The notes beneath the pieces were generated by a model that did no database searches, was not told the DNA's origin, and worked only from the letters and a program-made list of their open reading frames with translations. From Mycobacterium sp. 852002-51961_SCH5331710 (lineage in GTDB: Bacteria > Actinomycetota > Actinomycetes > Mycobacteriales > Mycobacteriaceae): a DNA stretch of 64,000 nucleotides. Positions 1 through 8,375 of the stretch are shown here, one piece after another. Location of the stretch: assembly GCF_001665535.1 (NCBI RefSeq), contig NZ_LZSQ01000123.1, forward strand, positions 292,921 to 356,920, read 5' to 3'. The stretch's first letter is position 1; every line of letters starts with the position of its first letter. The position numbers were made by a program, and so were the translations under genes.

Positions 1-1133
1 CGCTGATCGCCTGCTGCTATGGATTCGGGCGGTTCTCCTACGGACTGTTCGGGCCGGTGTTCGGGGAAACCTTCGGCCTCAGTTCCACCATCGCCGGCGT
101 GATCGGGGCGGGCAGCTACATCGGCTACTGCGCCGCGATCACCGCCAGCCTGCTGCTCACCGACCGCGTCGGACCGCGCCGGGTTGCGGTCGCCGCCGGA
201 GGCGTTGCCACACTGGGCATTTCGATCATCGCCCTGGCGCCCTCGGCCTGGGTTCTGGCGGCCGGGGTGCTGATCGCTGGGTGCAGCACCGGCATCGTCT
301 CGCCACCACTGGCCGCGGCGGTCGCCCAACATGTGCCGCCTGCCACAGCGGACCGTGCGCAGACCGTGGTCAACGGCGGCACGGGCATCGGTGTGGTGCT
401 GTCAGCGCCGATCGCGCTGCTGCTGTTGAGTCACTGGCGCGCGGCGTGGGTGGTGTACGCGGCGGTGTCGGCGGCCGTGACGGTCTGGGTGTTCCTCGCC
501 GTGCCCGACTCCTCGCAGCGCGCGGCCAAGCGGGTCGATCCGTTCTGGCGCCCAGGCACTTTCGGCTTGCTGCTGGCCTCACTGCTGACGGGCGTCGGCA
601 GCGTCGCGGTGTGGACGTTCGGCCGCGACCTGATCACCACGGTCGGCGGGGCAGACGCGACGCGCTCGTCGTTGTTGTGGATCGTCATCGGCGCGGCGGG
701 CATTGCCGGTGCGTTCGCCGGTGACGCGGTGCAGCGGATCGGCCTGCGGTGGGCGTGGGTGGCCGCGACCGTGACGATGGCCGTGGCGACGGCTTCGTTG
801 GCCGCCGCCCCGGCCAACCTCGTCGTGATGATCGTCGCCGCGACCCTCTTCGGTGGCGCCTACATCGCGTTGACGGGCCTGGCATTGCTGTGGAGCGCGC
901 GGTTGTACCCCGACAGCACCTCGTCGGGGGTCGGCCTGTCGTTTTTCACCATCGCCGCCGGTCAAGCTCTCGGCGCTCCCATCGCCGGCGCGCTCATCGA
1001 CATGGTCGGTGGCAGAACCGCATTCGTGTCGATCGCCGCGGTCGGCCTGTGTGCGCTCGCCGTACGCCCGGTAGAGACAGCACCCGCTGCGCGAAACACT
1101 GCGCCATGGGGCGAATGTAGTCTCGAAAAATGA
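1..1133 (+). CDS. MFS transporter, 5' end cut by window
   Basis: This is a major facilitator superfamily membrane transporter, probably an exporter; the substrate cannot be read from the sequence. The reading frame is open from base 3, so the N-terminus lies outside the window. The visible 376 residues are almost entirely hydrophobic segments separated by short charged loops, including a loop with the DRVGPRR cluster typical of the MFS loop between helices 2 and 3. The first visible residues (CCYGFGRFSYGLF) look like the end of MFS helix 1. The stop overlaps the start of the nitroreductase gene by 4 bp (ATGA), so the two are probably co-translated. A GTG at 57 is inside helix sequence and is not the start. 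Confidence 0.85.
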   Translation, partial: LIACCYGFGRFSYGLFGPVFGETFGLSSTIAGVIGAGSYIGYCAAITASLLLTDRVGPRRVAVAAGGVATLGISIIALAPSAWVLAAGVLIAGCSTGIVSPPLAAAVAQHVPPATADRAQTVVNGGTGIGVVLSAPIALLLLSHWRAAWVVYAAVSAAVTVWVFLAVPDSSQRAAKRVDPFWRPGTFGLLLASLLTGVGSVAVWTFGRDLITTVGGADATRSSLLWIVIGAAGIAGAFAGDAVQRIGLRWAWVAATVTMAVATASLAAAPANLVVMIVAATLFGGAYIALTGLALLWSARLYPDSTSSGVGLSFFTIAAGQALGAPIAGALIDMVGGRTAFVSIAAVGLCALAVRPVETAPAARNTAPWGECSLEK

Positions 1134-1777
1134 CGTTGAACCTCTCCGCCGACGAAGTGCTGACCACCACCCGATCGGTGCGCAAGCGGCTCGATTTCGA
1201 CAAGCCGGTACCGCGTGAGGTGCTGCTGGAGTGTCTCGAACTCGCCATCCAGGCCCCAACCGGATCGAACAGCCAGGCGTGGCAGTGGGTGTTCGTCGAC
1301 GACCCCGAGAAGAAGACGGCGCTCGCCGAGATCTACCGCAACAGCTGGAAGATGTACCGCACGATGCCCGAGCCCGAATACGCCGAGGGCGACAGCCGCG
1401 GAGAGCGGCGCCAAGCCGTGGTGTCGTCGGCCGAATACCTCGCCGAGAACATGGAAAAGGCGCCGTGGCTGCTGATCCCGTGCCTCGAAGGGCGGTGCGA
1501 CGGTGTGCCCGGCGCCGTCAGCGCCAGCTTCTGGGGTTCACTTCTGCCCGCGGCGTGGAGTTACATGCTGGCGTTGCGCTCGCGCGGACTCGGCTCGGCG
1601 TGGACCACGCTGCATCTGCTCGGTGAGGGGGAGAAGCAGGCCGCCGACGTGCTCGGCATCCCGCACGACCAGTACAGCCAGGGTGGGCTGTTCCCGATCG
1701 CCTACACCAAGGGCACCGACTTCCGCCCGGCCAAGCGGCTGCCCGTCGAGCAGATCGCGCACTTCAACACGTGGTGA
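1130..1777 (+). CDS. Nitroreductase family protein
   Basis: FMN-dependent nitroreductase-fold oxidoreductase of 215 residues, the usual length. It should use NAD(P)H to reduce nitro, quinone or similar substrates in the cytoplasm. The N-terminal TTRSVRKR stretch is the basic FMN-phosphate-binding motif, followed by APTGSNSQAWQW, the second conserved FMN contact; a GSAWTTLH segment near residue 165 is the third. It overlaps the upstream transporter by 4 bp and ends directly against the convergent trmL gene with no gap. M. tuberculosis has a similar protein (Rv3368c) in the same neighbourhood. The physiological substrate is unknown. Confidence 0.88.
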   Translation: MTLNLSADEVLTTTRSVRKRLDFDKPVPREVLLECLELAIQAPTGSNSQAWQWVFVDDPEKKTALAEIYRNSWKMYRTMPEPEYAEGDSRGERRQAVVSSAEYLAENMEKAPWLLIPCLEGRCDGVPGAVSASFWGSLLPAAWSYMLALRSRGLGSAWTTLHLLGEGEKQAADVLGIPHDQYSQGGLFPIAYTKGTDFRPAKRLPVEQIAHFNTW

Positions 1778-2242
1778 TCAGGTCGCGCCGCTGAACCCGT
1801 GCTGACGCCACGCCTCGTACACGGCGACGGCGGCCGCGTTCGACAGGTTCAGTGAGCGTCGGCCGGCCAGCATCGGTATCCGCAGTTGCGCGGTGATGTG
1901 CGGATCGGCCAGCGTCGCGTCGTCCAGCCCGGTGGGCTCCGGCCCGAACATGAGCACGTCACCCGGCCGGTACTCGATGTCGGTGAACGACGTTGTCGCG
2001 TGCGCGGTGAACGCGAAGACCCGCTCGGGCGTTAACGCGGACCACGCCGTGGCCAGGTCGCTGTGAACGGTTACTGACGCCAGGTCGTGGTAGTCCAGAC
2101 CGGCGCGCCGCAGCTTCGGCTCGGACAGATCGAATCCCATCGGTTCCACCAGATGCAGTTCGCAGCCGGTCGCCGCCACCATCCGGATCGCGTTGCCGGT
2201 GTTGGGCGCGATGCGCGGTGAATAGAAGAGAACACGGAACAT
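1778..2242 (-). CDS. trmL: tRNA (cytidine(34)-2'-O)-methyltransferase TrmL
   Basis: SPOUT-class RNA 2'-O-methyltransferase of 154 residues, the TrmL/YibK length, with only the catalytic knotted domain. TrmL uses SAM to methylate the wobble ribose of tRNA-Leu. The SPOUT motifs are all present in order: NTGNAIR near residue 16, a central LMFGPEPTGLDD, and the C-terminal IPMLAGRRSLNLSNAAAVAVYEA-type knot (written here only as its key RSLNLSN core). It lies 8 bp downstream of the esterase gene on the same strand and is convergent with the nitroreductase. M. tuberculosis Rv3366 is the likely counterpart. Confidence 0.9.
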   Translation of the reverse strand: MFRVLFYSPRIAPNTGNAIRMVAATGCELHLVEPMGFDLSEPKLRRAGLDYHDLASVTVHSDLATAWSALTPERVFAFTAHATTSFTDIEYRPGDVLMFGPEPTGLDDATLADPHITAQLRIPMLAGRRSLNLSNAAAVAVYEAWRQHGFSGAT

Positions 2243-2250
2243 CGACGGGA

Positions 2251-2931
2251 TCAGATCCGTTCGAGCACATCGGCCAGCTCACGGGGCCGAGAGAGCTGGG
2301 CCATGTGCCCGGCGGATATTCGAACGACGTGGTCGGCGTTCGTCGACCACGCTTCCTGCGCTGCCGCCGAGTTCGCTGATTCTCCAGTGGCAATTACGTA
2401 AGTCGCCGGATGCGTCCGTTCTCCAGCCATGCTCGGAGAAGAGTACGACGCTGCCGATTGCAGGACGAAGCGTGACAGAATCATCTGACTCTGATCGCGG
2501 TCGAGATCGGAGCAGAAGGACTGCCTGGCCAGTTCAAAATCATCGGTCATCTCCATCGTGCCGTCCTCTCGCCGAACAAACACGTTGGGTAGGACATCGC
2601 CCAATTGATTCAGGACTGACTGTCCGCGCTTCGGCCAGAGCGCAGTGAGGTACACGCTGTGCCGCACCTTTGGGTGGTCGGCGAACTCGGTGATCACCAT
2701 CCCACCGTACGAATGGCCAACCAGCACAACAGGCTCAGCGGTAGTCATCAGCACCTGCCGAACATGATTGGCATCCGCGCTGAGGTCACCGAGCACTGCC
2801 GGATTGCTACCACCGCTCGGCAGTTGTTTGACGACGTGTACATGATGGCCACCGGCCCGCAGCTGCTCGGCCAAGGCGTCCCAGACCCAGCCGCCGTTGA
2901 ACGCGCCGTGGACCAGCAGGTAGTCGCTCAT
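2251..2931 (-). CDS. Alpha/beta hydrolase, esterase-like
   Basis: Serine hydrolase of 226 residues resembling the EstC / plant methyl-esterase branch of the alpha/beta hydrolase fold. The oxyanion-hole segment LVHGAFNGGWVW is at residues 6-17, the nucleophile Ser74 is in GHSYGG, and a late His in SAGHMAQLSRP completes the expected triad. There is no signal peptide, so it is cytoplasmic. It is followed on the same strand by trmL 8 bp downstream. The substrate is not predictable; small esters or lactones are typical for the family. Confidence 0.83.
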   Translation of the reverse strand: MSDYLLVHGAFNGGWVWDALAEQLRAGGHHVHVVKQLPSGGSNPAVLGDLSADANHVRQVLMTTAEPVVLVGHSYGGMVITEFADHPKVRHSVYLTALWPKRGQSVLNQLGDVLPNVFVRREDGTMEMTDDFELARQSFCSDLDRDQSQMILSRFVLQSAASYSSPSMAGERTHPATYVIATGESANSAAAQEAWSTNADHVVRISAGHMAQLSRPRELADVLERI

Positions 2932-3040
2932 GCCGGAATTCTGGGCTCATCATGCCGACGAGTTCTGACATTTCGTGAAGTCCAGCCACGCTCGGGAACT
3001 CCCAACGCCGAGGGCGGGAAGAGCTCTTCGGAGCCAAGGG

Positions 3041-3046
3041 GATAAT
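3041..3046 (+). promoter_or_regulatory. Candidate -10 box, methyltransferase gene
   Basis: GATAAT lies 6 nt before the ATG at 3053. It departs from TANNNT at the first base but has the spacing of leaderless mycobacterial promoters and supports the chosen start. Confidence 0.35.
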
Positions 3047-3052
3047 GCTCGC

Positions 3053-3658
3053 ATGGTCGCAGAAAGCCTCTGGATGCAGAAGGTGGCGGCCGACCCCGGC
3101 CACTCGCACTGGTATATCGAGCGGTTCCGCGCCATGGCGCGCGCCGGCGACGACCTGGCGGGGGAGGCCCGCCTCGTCGACGCGATGGTGCCGCGCGGGT
3201 CGCACATCCTCGACGCCGGTTGCGGACCCGGCCGACTGGGCGGCTACCTCGCCACCGTCGGACACCGCGTCGTCGGCGTCGACGTCGACCCCACCCTGAT
3301 CGAGGCCGCCGAACAGGACCATCCCGGCCCGCACTGGCTCGTCGGCGACCTCGCCGAACTCGACCTTCCCGCGCGCGGCATCGCCGAACCGTTCGACGTG
3401 ATCGTCTCGGCGGGCAACGTCATGACGTTCCTGGCCCCGAGCACCCGCGGCCTGGTGCTCTCTCGGCTGCGCGCGCACCTCGAGGACGACGGACGGGCCG
3501 TGATCGGCTTCGGCGCCGGCCGCGACTACGCGTTCGACGACTTCCTGAACGACGCCTCGACCGCCGGATTCGCGCCCGACCTGCTGTTGTCCACATGGGA
3601 TCTGCGGCCTTTCACCGACGAGTCCGACTTCCTGGTCGCGATCCTTCGCCCGGCGTAA
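3053..3658 (+). CDS. Class I SAM-dependent methyltransferase
   Basis: Rossmann-fold methyltransferase of 201 residues. Motif I is ILDAGCGPGRLGGYL near residue 47, followed by the acidic motif II VVGVDVD and the motif III segment WLVGDLAELDLP, the Methyltransf_25/11 pattern. The target is unknown. The frame is open upstream to 2975, but the ATG at 3053 is preferred because conserved-looking sequence begins there (MVAESLWMQKVAADPG) and a -10-like hexamer sits 6 nt upstream. It is divergent from the esterase gene. Confidence 0.85.
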   Translation: MVAESLWMQKVAADPGHSHWYIERFRAMARAGDDLAGEARLVDAMVPRGSHILDAGCGPGRLGGYLATVGHRVVGVDVDPTLIEAAEQDHPGPHWLVGDLAELDLPARGIAEPFDVIVSAGNVMTFLAPSTRGLVLSRLRAHLEDDGRAVIGFGAGRDYAFDDFLNDASTAGFAPDLLLSTWDLRPFTDESDFLVAILRPA

Positions 3659-3738
3659 GCGGACGCCGCATCACGATCGGGTCCCGGTATTCGCTCGGTA
3701 TCCTCACACCGCATTCCACCTGCGTTTATGGACTCTGT

Positions 3739-3755
3739 CCGTTCAGTAAGAACGG
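3739..3755. promoter_or_regulatory. Inverted repeat upstream of mfp conservon
   Basis: CCGTTC and GAACGG, perfect 6-bp arms around AGTAA, lie in the 254-bp gap before mfpE. It could be an operator or a small hairpin in the leader. I see no further structure or clear promoter in 3659-3912; a 20-codon frame starting at 3854 ends on the mfpE start codon and could be a coupled leader peptide, but evidence is thin. Confidence 0.35.
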
Positions 3756-3912
3756 TGGATTCGGCCGCGCATCGCTGGCATACTCGTCCAATTGCCAGGG
3801 CCCGAATGCGCCCGCCGGGAGGGCATATCACGAGAAAATCAGTGGGAAGTCTGATGCATGACGCGCCGAGGCTGACGTTGAAACCACCGGCCCAGCGAGC
3901 GGGCGTGCGCCG

Positions 3913-6435
3913 ATGAGCGCCCTGATCGATTTCGACCGCAAACCGGAGCCACCCGTCAAGAAGCCCTCGCGGTGGGCGCTGTCCAACTGGCCTGTCCGGT
4001 GGAAAGTGCTCGCGATCGTTCTTGTGCCGCTGATCGTCGCCGCGACGTTCGGCGGCCTGCGCATCCGCGCCGACGTGATAGCCGAATCCGATCTGCGCCG
4101 CGCCGCTGACCGCGCCGAGATGGTGCCCGCGATCGAGGGCTACATGGCGGCGTTGGAAGGAACGATGCTCGCCGGCTCGACAGGGGGCGACATCCAGACG
4201 GCGTTGACGCGCTACGACGACAGCCGCCGCAATCTGCAGCGCCGACTCGACGACACCGACGTCGCGCCCGACGTCCGCCAGGCCATCACGACGATGACCA
4301 ACGGCGGCCAGATCTTGGTGGAGAAGGTCGCCGCGAACAGCATCGGGCTGCGCGACACCATCCAGGCTTACGCGTTGCTGCTGTTGCCGGCCGAGGATGC
4401 GGTGACCGGCTCGGTCCGCGTCGACGACGAACGCATCCGCGCGGAGACCGTCGGTCTGGCCCGCGCGATCGGGGCGCGCGGCCAGATGACGATGCAGACG
4501 CTCGCGTTGACCCGCGGCGCCGAACTGCCCGAGCCTGAGTTGAGGACCGCGGTGATCGCGCTGGCGGGCACCGAGCCGTCGACGCTGTTCGGGATGAACC
4601 AGGTGCTCGGGGTCGGGTCGCCGGACGCCCAGAAGTTGCAGGCCGAGTTCGTCAAGCGGATGGCGTTGATGACCGACCTCGCGGTGCCGCTGGTGAACAA
4701 CCCCGAACTTCTGGCGTCGGTGGCCACCACCGAGCAGATCGCGCGCCAAGTCATCGAGCGGACCACGCCCGCGGTCACCTCGGCCGTCCAGGACCGCGCC
4801 GATGCGCAGCGCACCACTCTGATCCGTGATGCGATCATCGTCGGCGTGGCGCTGCTGCTCGCCCTGATCATCGTGGCGCTGGTGGCGCGCAGCCTGGTGC
4901 GCCCGTTGCGGCGTCTGCGCGATAGCGCTCTCAAGGTCGCCCACGAGGACTTGAGCGCGGAGATCGAGCGGGTGCGCGCAGGCGGTGACGCCTCGCAGAT
5001 CACGCCGATCCCGGTGCACACCACCGAGGAGGTGGGCCAGGTCGCGCACGCCGTCGACGAACTGCACGAGCAGGCCGTGTTCCTCGCCGCCGAGCAGTCG
5101 CGGTTGCAGCTGCAGATCGGCGACATGTTCGAGACGCTGTCGCGGCGCAGCCGCTCGCTGGTCGACCAGCAGCTCGCGCTGATCGACCGGCTGGAACGCA
5201 ACGAGGAAGACCCCGAGCGGCTCGAGAGCCTGTTCCGGCTGGATCACCTGGCCGCTCGGATGCGCCGTAACGGCGCGAACCTGTTGGTGCTGTCGGGCGC
5301 GAAAGTACCTCGCGAACAAGCCGAACCGGTCCCGGTGTCGGCGGTGATCAACGCCGCGGCGTCCGAGGTCGAGGACTACACGCGAGTGGTCATCGCGACG
5401 GTGCCCGACAGCGAGGTCAGCGGCGCCGTCGCCGGCGACCTTGTCCACCTGCTGGCCGAGCTGCTGGACAACGCGCTGCGGTATTCGCCGCCGATCTCGC
5501 AGGTGCGGGTGTCGGCTGTGCACACCGCCAACGGCGGACTGGTCATCGAGGTGGGCGACATCGGCCTCGGCATGACCGAGTCGGATCTGCGCGTCGCCAA
5601 CACCCGCCTGCAGTCCGGCGGCCAGGTCGACCCGTACACCGCGCGGCACATGGGCCTGTTCGTCGTCGGTCGCCTGGCCGCCCAGCACGGGCTGGTGGTC
5701 CGGCTGCGTTCGACGATCGGCGGCGAACCGGATTCGGGCACCACCGCGGGTGTGTACGTGCCGACGGAGTTGCTCCGCCGGCCTGGGGAACCGCATCAGT
5801 TCAGCGCGCCCGAGTACGCGACGCCCGCCGATGCGCACGCGGGCATCGCGACGGCGCTCGCCCTCGACGAGGATCACGTCGAGCGCGAACTCGAGCCCGA
5901 GCCCGAGCGGGAACACTCGAACATCTCGGTGCTTCCGCAGCGCGCTCCCGGCGCCAGCGGCATCGCGGCCGTCTTCGACGAGGAACCGGAGGAGCCCGAA
6001 CCCGCCGCTCGGCCGACGGACACGTCCAGCTTCTTCGCCGCTCGCACCCAGGCGACGACGACGGCCGATACCGACGACTCCATCTACCAGAGCATGCTTT
6101 CCGAGTGGCTGGTCGACCCGACCGAACTCGCCAACAGCGAGGACCTGAACTGGGAGTCGGTCTGGGACCACGGCTGGTCGCTCGCCGCCGCCGCGGACGA
6201 GGCGCCGGTCACCGACGTCACCGACGATGGCCTTCCCGTGCGCACCCCCGGCGCCCGCCTCGTGCCCGGCGCCCCGGACACCGCCGAGGTAGCATCGGCG
6301 GCTGAGGTCGGCGCCGAACCGGGAGCCCCGCACCGCGATCCGGAAGCCGTTCGGGCCAGCATCAGCAGCCACTTCGGCGGGGTGCACGCCGCCCGGTCGC
6401 ACGCACGAGAGACCAGAGGAACCGATACCGAATGA
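3913..6435 (+). CDS. mfpE: Conservon sensor histidine kinase MfpE
   Basis: Membrane sensor kinase of 840 residues, first gene of the mfp conservon (M. tuberculosis Rv3365c). A transmembrane helix near residues 33-53 and a second near 305-325 bracket a roughly 250-residue extracytoplasmic sensing region of nitrate/nitrite-sensor type. Then come a HAMP-like linker (SLVRPLRRLRDSALKVA), a dimerisation helix with candidate phospho-acceptor His445 in RLDHLAARMRRNG, and a HATPase_c domain with N-box LLAELLDNALRYSPP and G-box EVGDIGLGM. The last 200 residues are an acidic, proline/alanine-rich, probably disordered tail. No response regulator is adjacent; in conservons the kinase is thought to work with the roadblock protein and GTPase encoded next to it. 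The stop overlaps mfpD by 4 bp. Confidence 0.9.
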   Translation: MSALIDFDRKPEPPVKKPSRWALSNWPVRWKVLAIVLVPLIVAATFGGLRIRADVIAESDLRRAADRAEMVPAIEGYMAALEGTMLAGSTGGDIQTALTRYDDSRRNLQRRLDDTDVAPDVRQAITTMTNGGQILVEKVAANSIGLRDTIQAYALLLLPAEDAVTGSVRVDDERIRAETVGLARAIGARGQMTMQTLALTRGAELPEPELRTAVIALAGTEPSTLFGMNQVLGVGSPDAQKLQAEFVKRMALMTDLAVPLVNNPELLASVATTEQIARQVIERTTPAVTSAVQDRADAQRTTLIRDAIIVGVALLLALIIVALVARSLVRPLRRLRDSALKVAHEDLSAEIERVRAGGDASQITPIPVHTTEEVGQVAHAVDELHEQAVFLAAEQSRLQLQIGDMFETLSRRSRSLVDQQLALIDRLERNEEDPERLESLFRLDHLAARMRRNGANLLVLSGAKVPREQAEPVPVSAVINAAASEVEDYTRVVIATVPDSEVSGAVAGDLVHLLAELLDNALRYSPPISQVRVSAVHTANGGLVIEVGDIGLGMTESDLRVANTRLQSGGQVDPYTARHMGLFVVGRLAAQHGLVVRLRSTIGGEPDSGTTAGVYVPTELLRRPGEPHQFSAPEYATPADAHAGIATALALDEDHVERELEPEPEREHSNISVLPQRAPGASGIAAVFDEEPEEPEPAARPTDTSSFFAARTQATTTADTDDSIYQSMLSEWLVDPTELANSEDLNWESVWDHGWSLAAAADEAPVTDVTDDGLPVRTPGARLVPGAPDTAEVASAAEVGAEPGAPHRDPEAVRASISSHFGGVHAARSHARETRGTDTE

Positions 6436-6851
6436 CCCACGCGTCGCGATCAACGCAGCGTGACTCACTCGACTGGCTGGTGTCGAAATTCGCCCGCGAG
6501 GTGTCCGGGGTGACCCACGCCGTGCTGGTGTCCGCCGACGGGCTGCTGATGGCGGCCAGCGAGCACATCCCCACCGAACGCGCCGACCAACTCGCGGCCG
6601 TGGCGTCCGGACTGGCCAGCCTGTCGACGGGCGCGGCGCAGCTGTTCGAGGGTGGGTACGTGCTGCAGTCGGTGGTCGAGATGGAGAACGGCTACCTGCT
6701 GCTGATGCGGGTCGGCGACGGCTCCAACCTGGCCACCCTTGCGGCGCGCAACTGCGACATCGGCCAGATCGGCTACGAGATGGCGGTGCTGGTCGAGCGG
6801 GTGGGCACCGTCGTCCAGTCGGCGCGGCGGCGCGCACCTGCGCGTTCGTGA
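6432..6851 (+). CDS. mfpD: Roadblock/LC7 domain protein MfpD
   Basis: Single-domain roadblock/LC7 protein of 139 residues, the second conservon component (Rv3364c-like). The core contains VLVSADGLLMAAS and a C-terminal ELxxxV-type helix ending in a basic tail (SARRRAPARS). Roadblock proteins commonly act as dimeric regulators of small Ras-like or MglA-like GTPases, so the likely partner is the MfpB GTPase two genes downstream. It overlaps mfpE by 4 bp and is followed after 7 bp by the DUF742 gene, so the unit is certainly one operon. Confidence 0.92.
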   Translation: MTHASRSTQRDSLDWLVSKFAREVSGVTHAVLVSADGLLMAASEHIPTERADQLAAVASGLASLSTGAAQLFEGGYVLQSVVEMENGYLLLMRVGDGSNLATLAARNCDIGQIGYEMAVLVERVGTVVQSARRRAPARS

Positions 6852-6858
6852 GCCGTCG

Positions 6859-7230
6859 ATGGACCAGCGGGATGGCGACGTCGTCGAAGAGCCGAGCCTG
6901 GTCCGGCCGTACATCCTGACCGCCGGTCGCACCCATTCCCGGGTCCACCTCCCGCTGGAGGCGCCGATCGAGACGCTCGATTCGGCCAAGCCGCCGCGCT
7001 GGCCGGGCAACGACGTGCGCGGGCAGATCCTGGCGATGGGCGTCAACCACCCGTCCGTCGCCGAGATCGCCGCGAAGTTGTCGTTGCCGCTCGGCGTGGC
7101 GCGGGTGCTGATCGGGGATCTCGTGACGCAGGGTTATGTGGCGGTGCGCAGCACGCTGGGCGAGTCGAGCACCGTCGACGAGAGACGTGAGTTGATAGGA
7201 AGGACACTGCGTGGCCTCAAGGCACTCTGA
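6859..7230 (+). CDS. mfpC: DUF742 protein MfpC
   Basis: DUF742 protein of 123 residues, the third conservon component (Rv3363c-like). It has the family's opening SLVRPYILTAGRTH and a winged-helix-like C-terminal half (NHPSVAEIAAKLSLPLGVAR followed by VLIGDLVTQGYV). Its biochemical role is not established; it may link kinase output to the GTPase or bind nucleic acid. The frame is open upstream to 6739 over mfpD, but the ATG at 6859, 7 bp after mfpD, begins the conserved sequence. Its 3' end overlaps mfpB by 20 bp. Confidence 0.9.
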   Translation: MDQRDGDVVEEPSLVRPYILTAGRTHSRVHLPLEAPIETLDSAKPPRWPGNDVRGQILAMGVNHPSVAEIAAKLSLPLGVARVLIGDLVTQGYVAVRSTLGESSTVDERRELIGRTLRGLKAL

Positions 7231-7780
7231 GGAGCGCTCAGCTTCAACGAAGATCGTCATCTCCGGCGGCTTCGGCGCCGGCAAGACGACGTTCGTCGGC
7301 GCGGTCTCCGAGATCATGCCGCTGCGGACCGAGGCCCTGGTCACTACTGCGTCGGCGGGCGTCGACGGCCTGGAGGCCACACCGCAGAAGAACACCACGA
7401 CGGTCGCGATGGACTTCGGTCGCATCACCTTGGCCGACGACCTGGTGTTGTACCTGTTCGGCACGCCCGGGCAGCGTCGGTTCTGGTTCATGTGGGACGA
7501 CCTCGTCAGCGGGGCGATCGGGGCGATCGTGCTGGTCGACGTGCGTCGCCTGCAGGACAGCTTCGCCGCGGTCGACTTCTTTGAGGCGCGTAAACTGCCG
7601 TTCCTGATCGCGATCAACCAATTCGACGGTGCGCCAAGGCATCCGGTGTCAGCGGTGCGTAAGGCGCTGGCGTTGGCCGAGCACATCCCGGTGATCACCG
7701 TCGACGCGCGCGACCGTCAGTCCGCCAAGGCCGCGCTGATCGCGATCACCGAGTATGCGCTCGTCAGCCTGCCTGGTTGA
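7211..7780 (+). CDS. mfpB: Conservon small GTPase MfpB
   Basis: Ras-like GTP-binding protein of 189 residues (Rv3362c-like, DUF-ATP_bind_1 family). The P-loop is GGFGAGKTT at about residues 18-26, the switch-II segment is FGTPGQRRFWFMWDDL, the G4 motif is NQFD in place of NKxD, and VDARDRQS fills the G5 position. MfpB is reported to work with MfpA in modulating DNA gyrase, with the GTPase state influencing MfpA's gyrase interaction. GTG start at 7211 inside the mfpC 3' end; the mfpA frame begins at its own stop codon region, so translation is tightly coupled. Confidence 0.93.
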   Translation: MASRHSEERSASTKIVISGGFGAGKTTFVGAVSEIMPLRTEALVTTASAGVDGLEATPQKNTTTVAMDFGRITLADDLVLYLFGTPGQRRFWFMWDDLVSGAIGAIVLVDVRRLQDSFAAVDFFEARKLPFLIAINQFDGAPRHPVSAVRKALALAEHIPVITVDARDRQSAKAALIAITEYALVSLPG

Positions 7781-7784
7781 TCGA

Positions 7785-8348
7785 GTGCCTCCCGACGAAA
7801 CAATCTGGAGCGACGAGGAATTCACCGGCCGCGACTTCCGCGACGACGACCTCAGCCGGTTGCGCACCGAACGCGTCGTGTTCGACGAATGCGACTTCCG
7901 CGGCGTCGACCTTACCGAATCCGAACACGCCGGCAGTGCTTTCCGTAACTGCCGGTTCGAACGGGCGACGCTGCACCACAGCACGTTTCGGCAGTGCAGC
8001 ATGTTGGGATCGGTGTTCACCGGCGCCCGGTTACGGCCGCTGACGCTGGTCGACGTCGACCTGACACTCGCCGTCCTGGGCGGCTGTGACCTGCGCGGCG
8101 TGGACCTCGCCGGATGCCGGATGCGCGAGGCCAGCCTGGTCGACGCCGATCTGCGCAAGGCGGTGCTGCGCGGCGCGGATCTGGCCGGCGCGCGGGTGCG
8201 GAACCTCCGGTTGGACGACGCGGATTTGCGCGGTGCGCGAACCGATGCGTCGCTGTGGACGACCGCGAGCGTCAAAGGCGTGAAGATCGACGTCGACCAG
8301 GCGCTGGCCTACGCCGCCGCCCACGGCCTGAACATCCACGGGGAATAA
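7785..8348 (+). CDS. mfpA: Pentapeptide-repeat gyrase-modulating protein MfpA
   Basis: Pentapeptide-repeat protein of 187 residues made almost wholly of A(D/N)LXX-type repeats, for example DLRGVDLAGCRMREASL and LRGADLAGARV. The family folds as a right-handed quadrilateral beta-helix that mimics B-form DNA and binds gyrase, protecting it from fluoroquinolones. The C-terminal VDVDQALAYAAAHGL helix is the dimerisation segment known from the M. tuberculosis protein (Rv3361c). I chose GTG 7785, which gives only a few extra residues before the conserved EFTGRDFRDDDLSRL; an ATG at 7755 would overlap mfpB by 26 bp. Last gene of the conservon. Confidence 0.93.
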   Translation: MPPDETIWSDEEFTGRDFRDDDLSRLRTERVVFDECDFRGVDLTESEHAGSAFRNCRFERATLHHSTFRQCSMLGSVFTGARLRPLTLVDVDLTLAVLGGCDLRGVDLAGCRMREASLVDADLRKAVLRGADLAGARVRNLRLDDADLRGARTDASLWTTASVKGVKIDVDQALAYAAAHGLNIHGE

Positions 8349-8375
8349 GCACCGCGCACACGGGTTTCGTAGTGC

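Noticed and set aside
3854..3916. A 20-codon leader peptide ending on the mfpE start codon
   Set aside because: Ribosome site is weak and a short open frame is expected by chance in this composition.
3526..7698. A 1390-codon open frame on the minus strand across the mfp conservon
   Set aside because: It lies antisense to five well-recognised genes, is extremely rich in Arg, His and Asp, and shows no domain; it is the usual GC-rich shadow frame.
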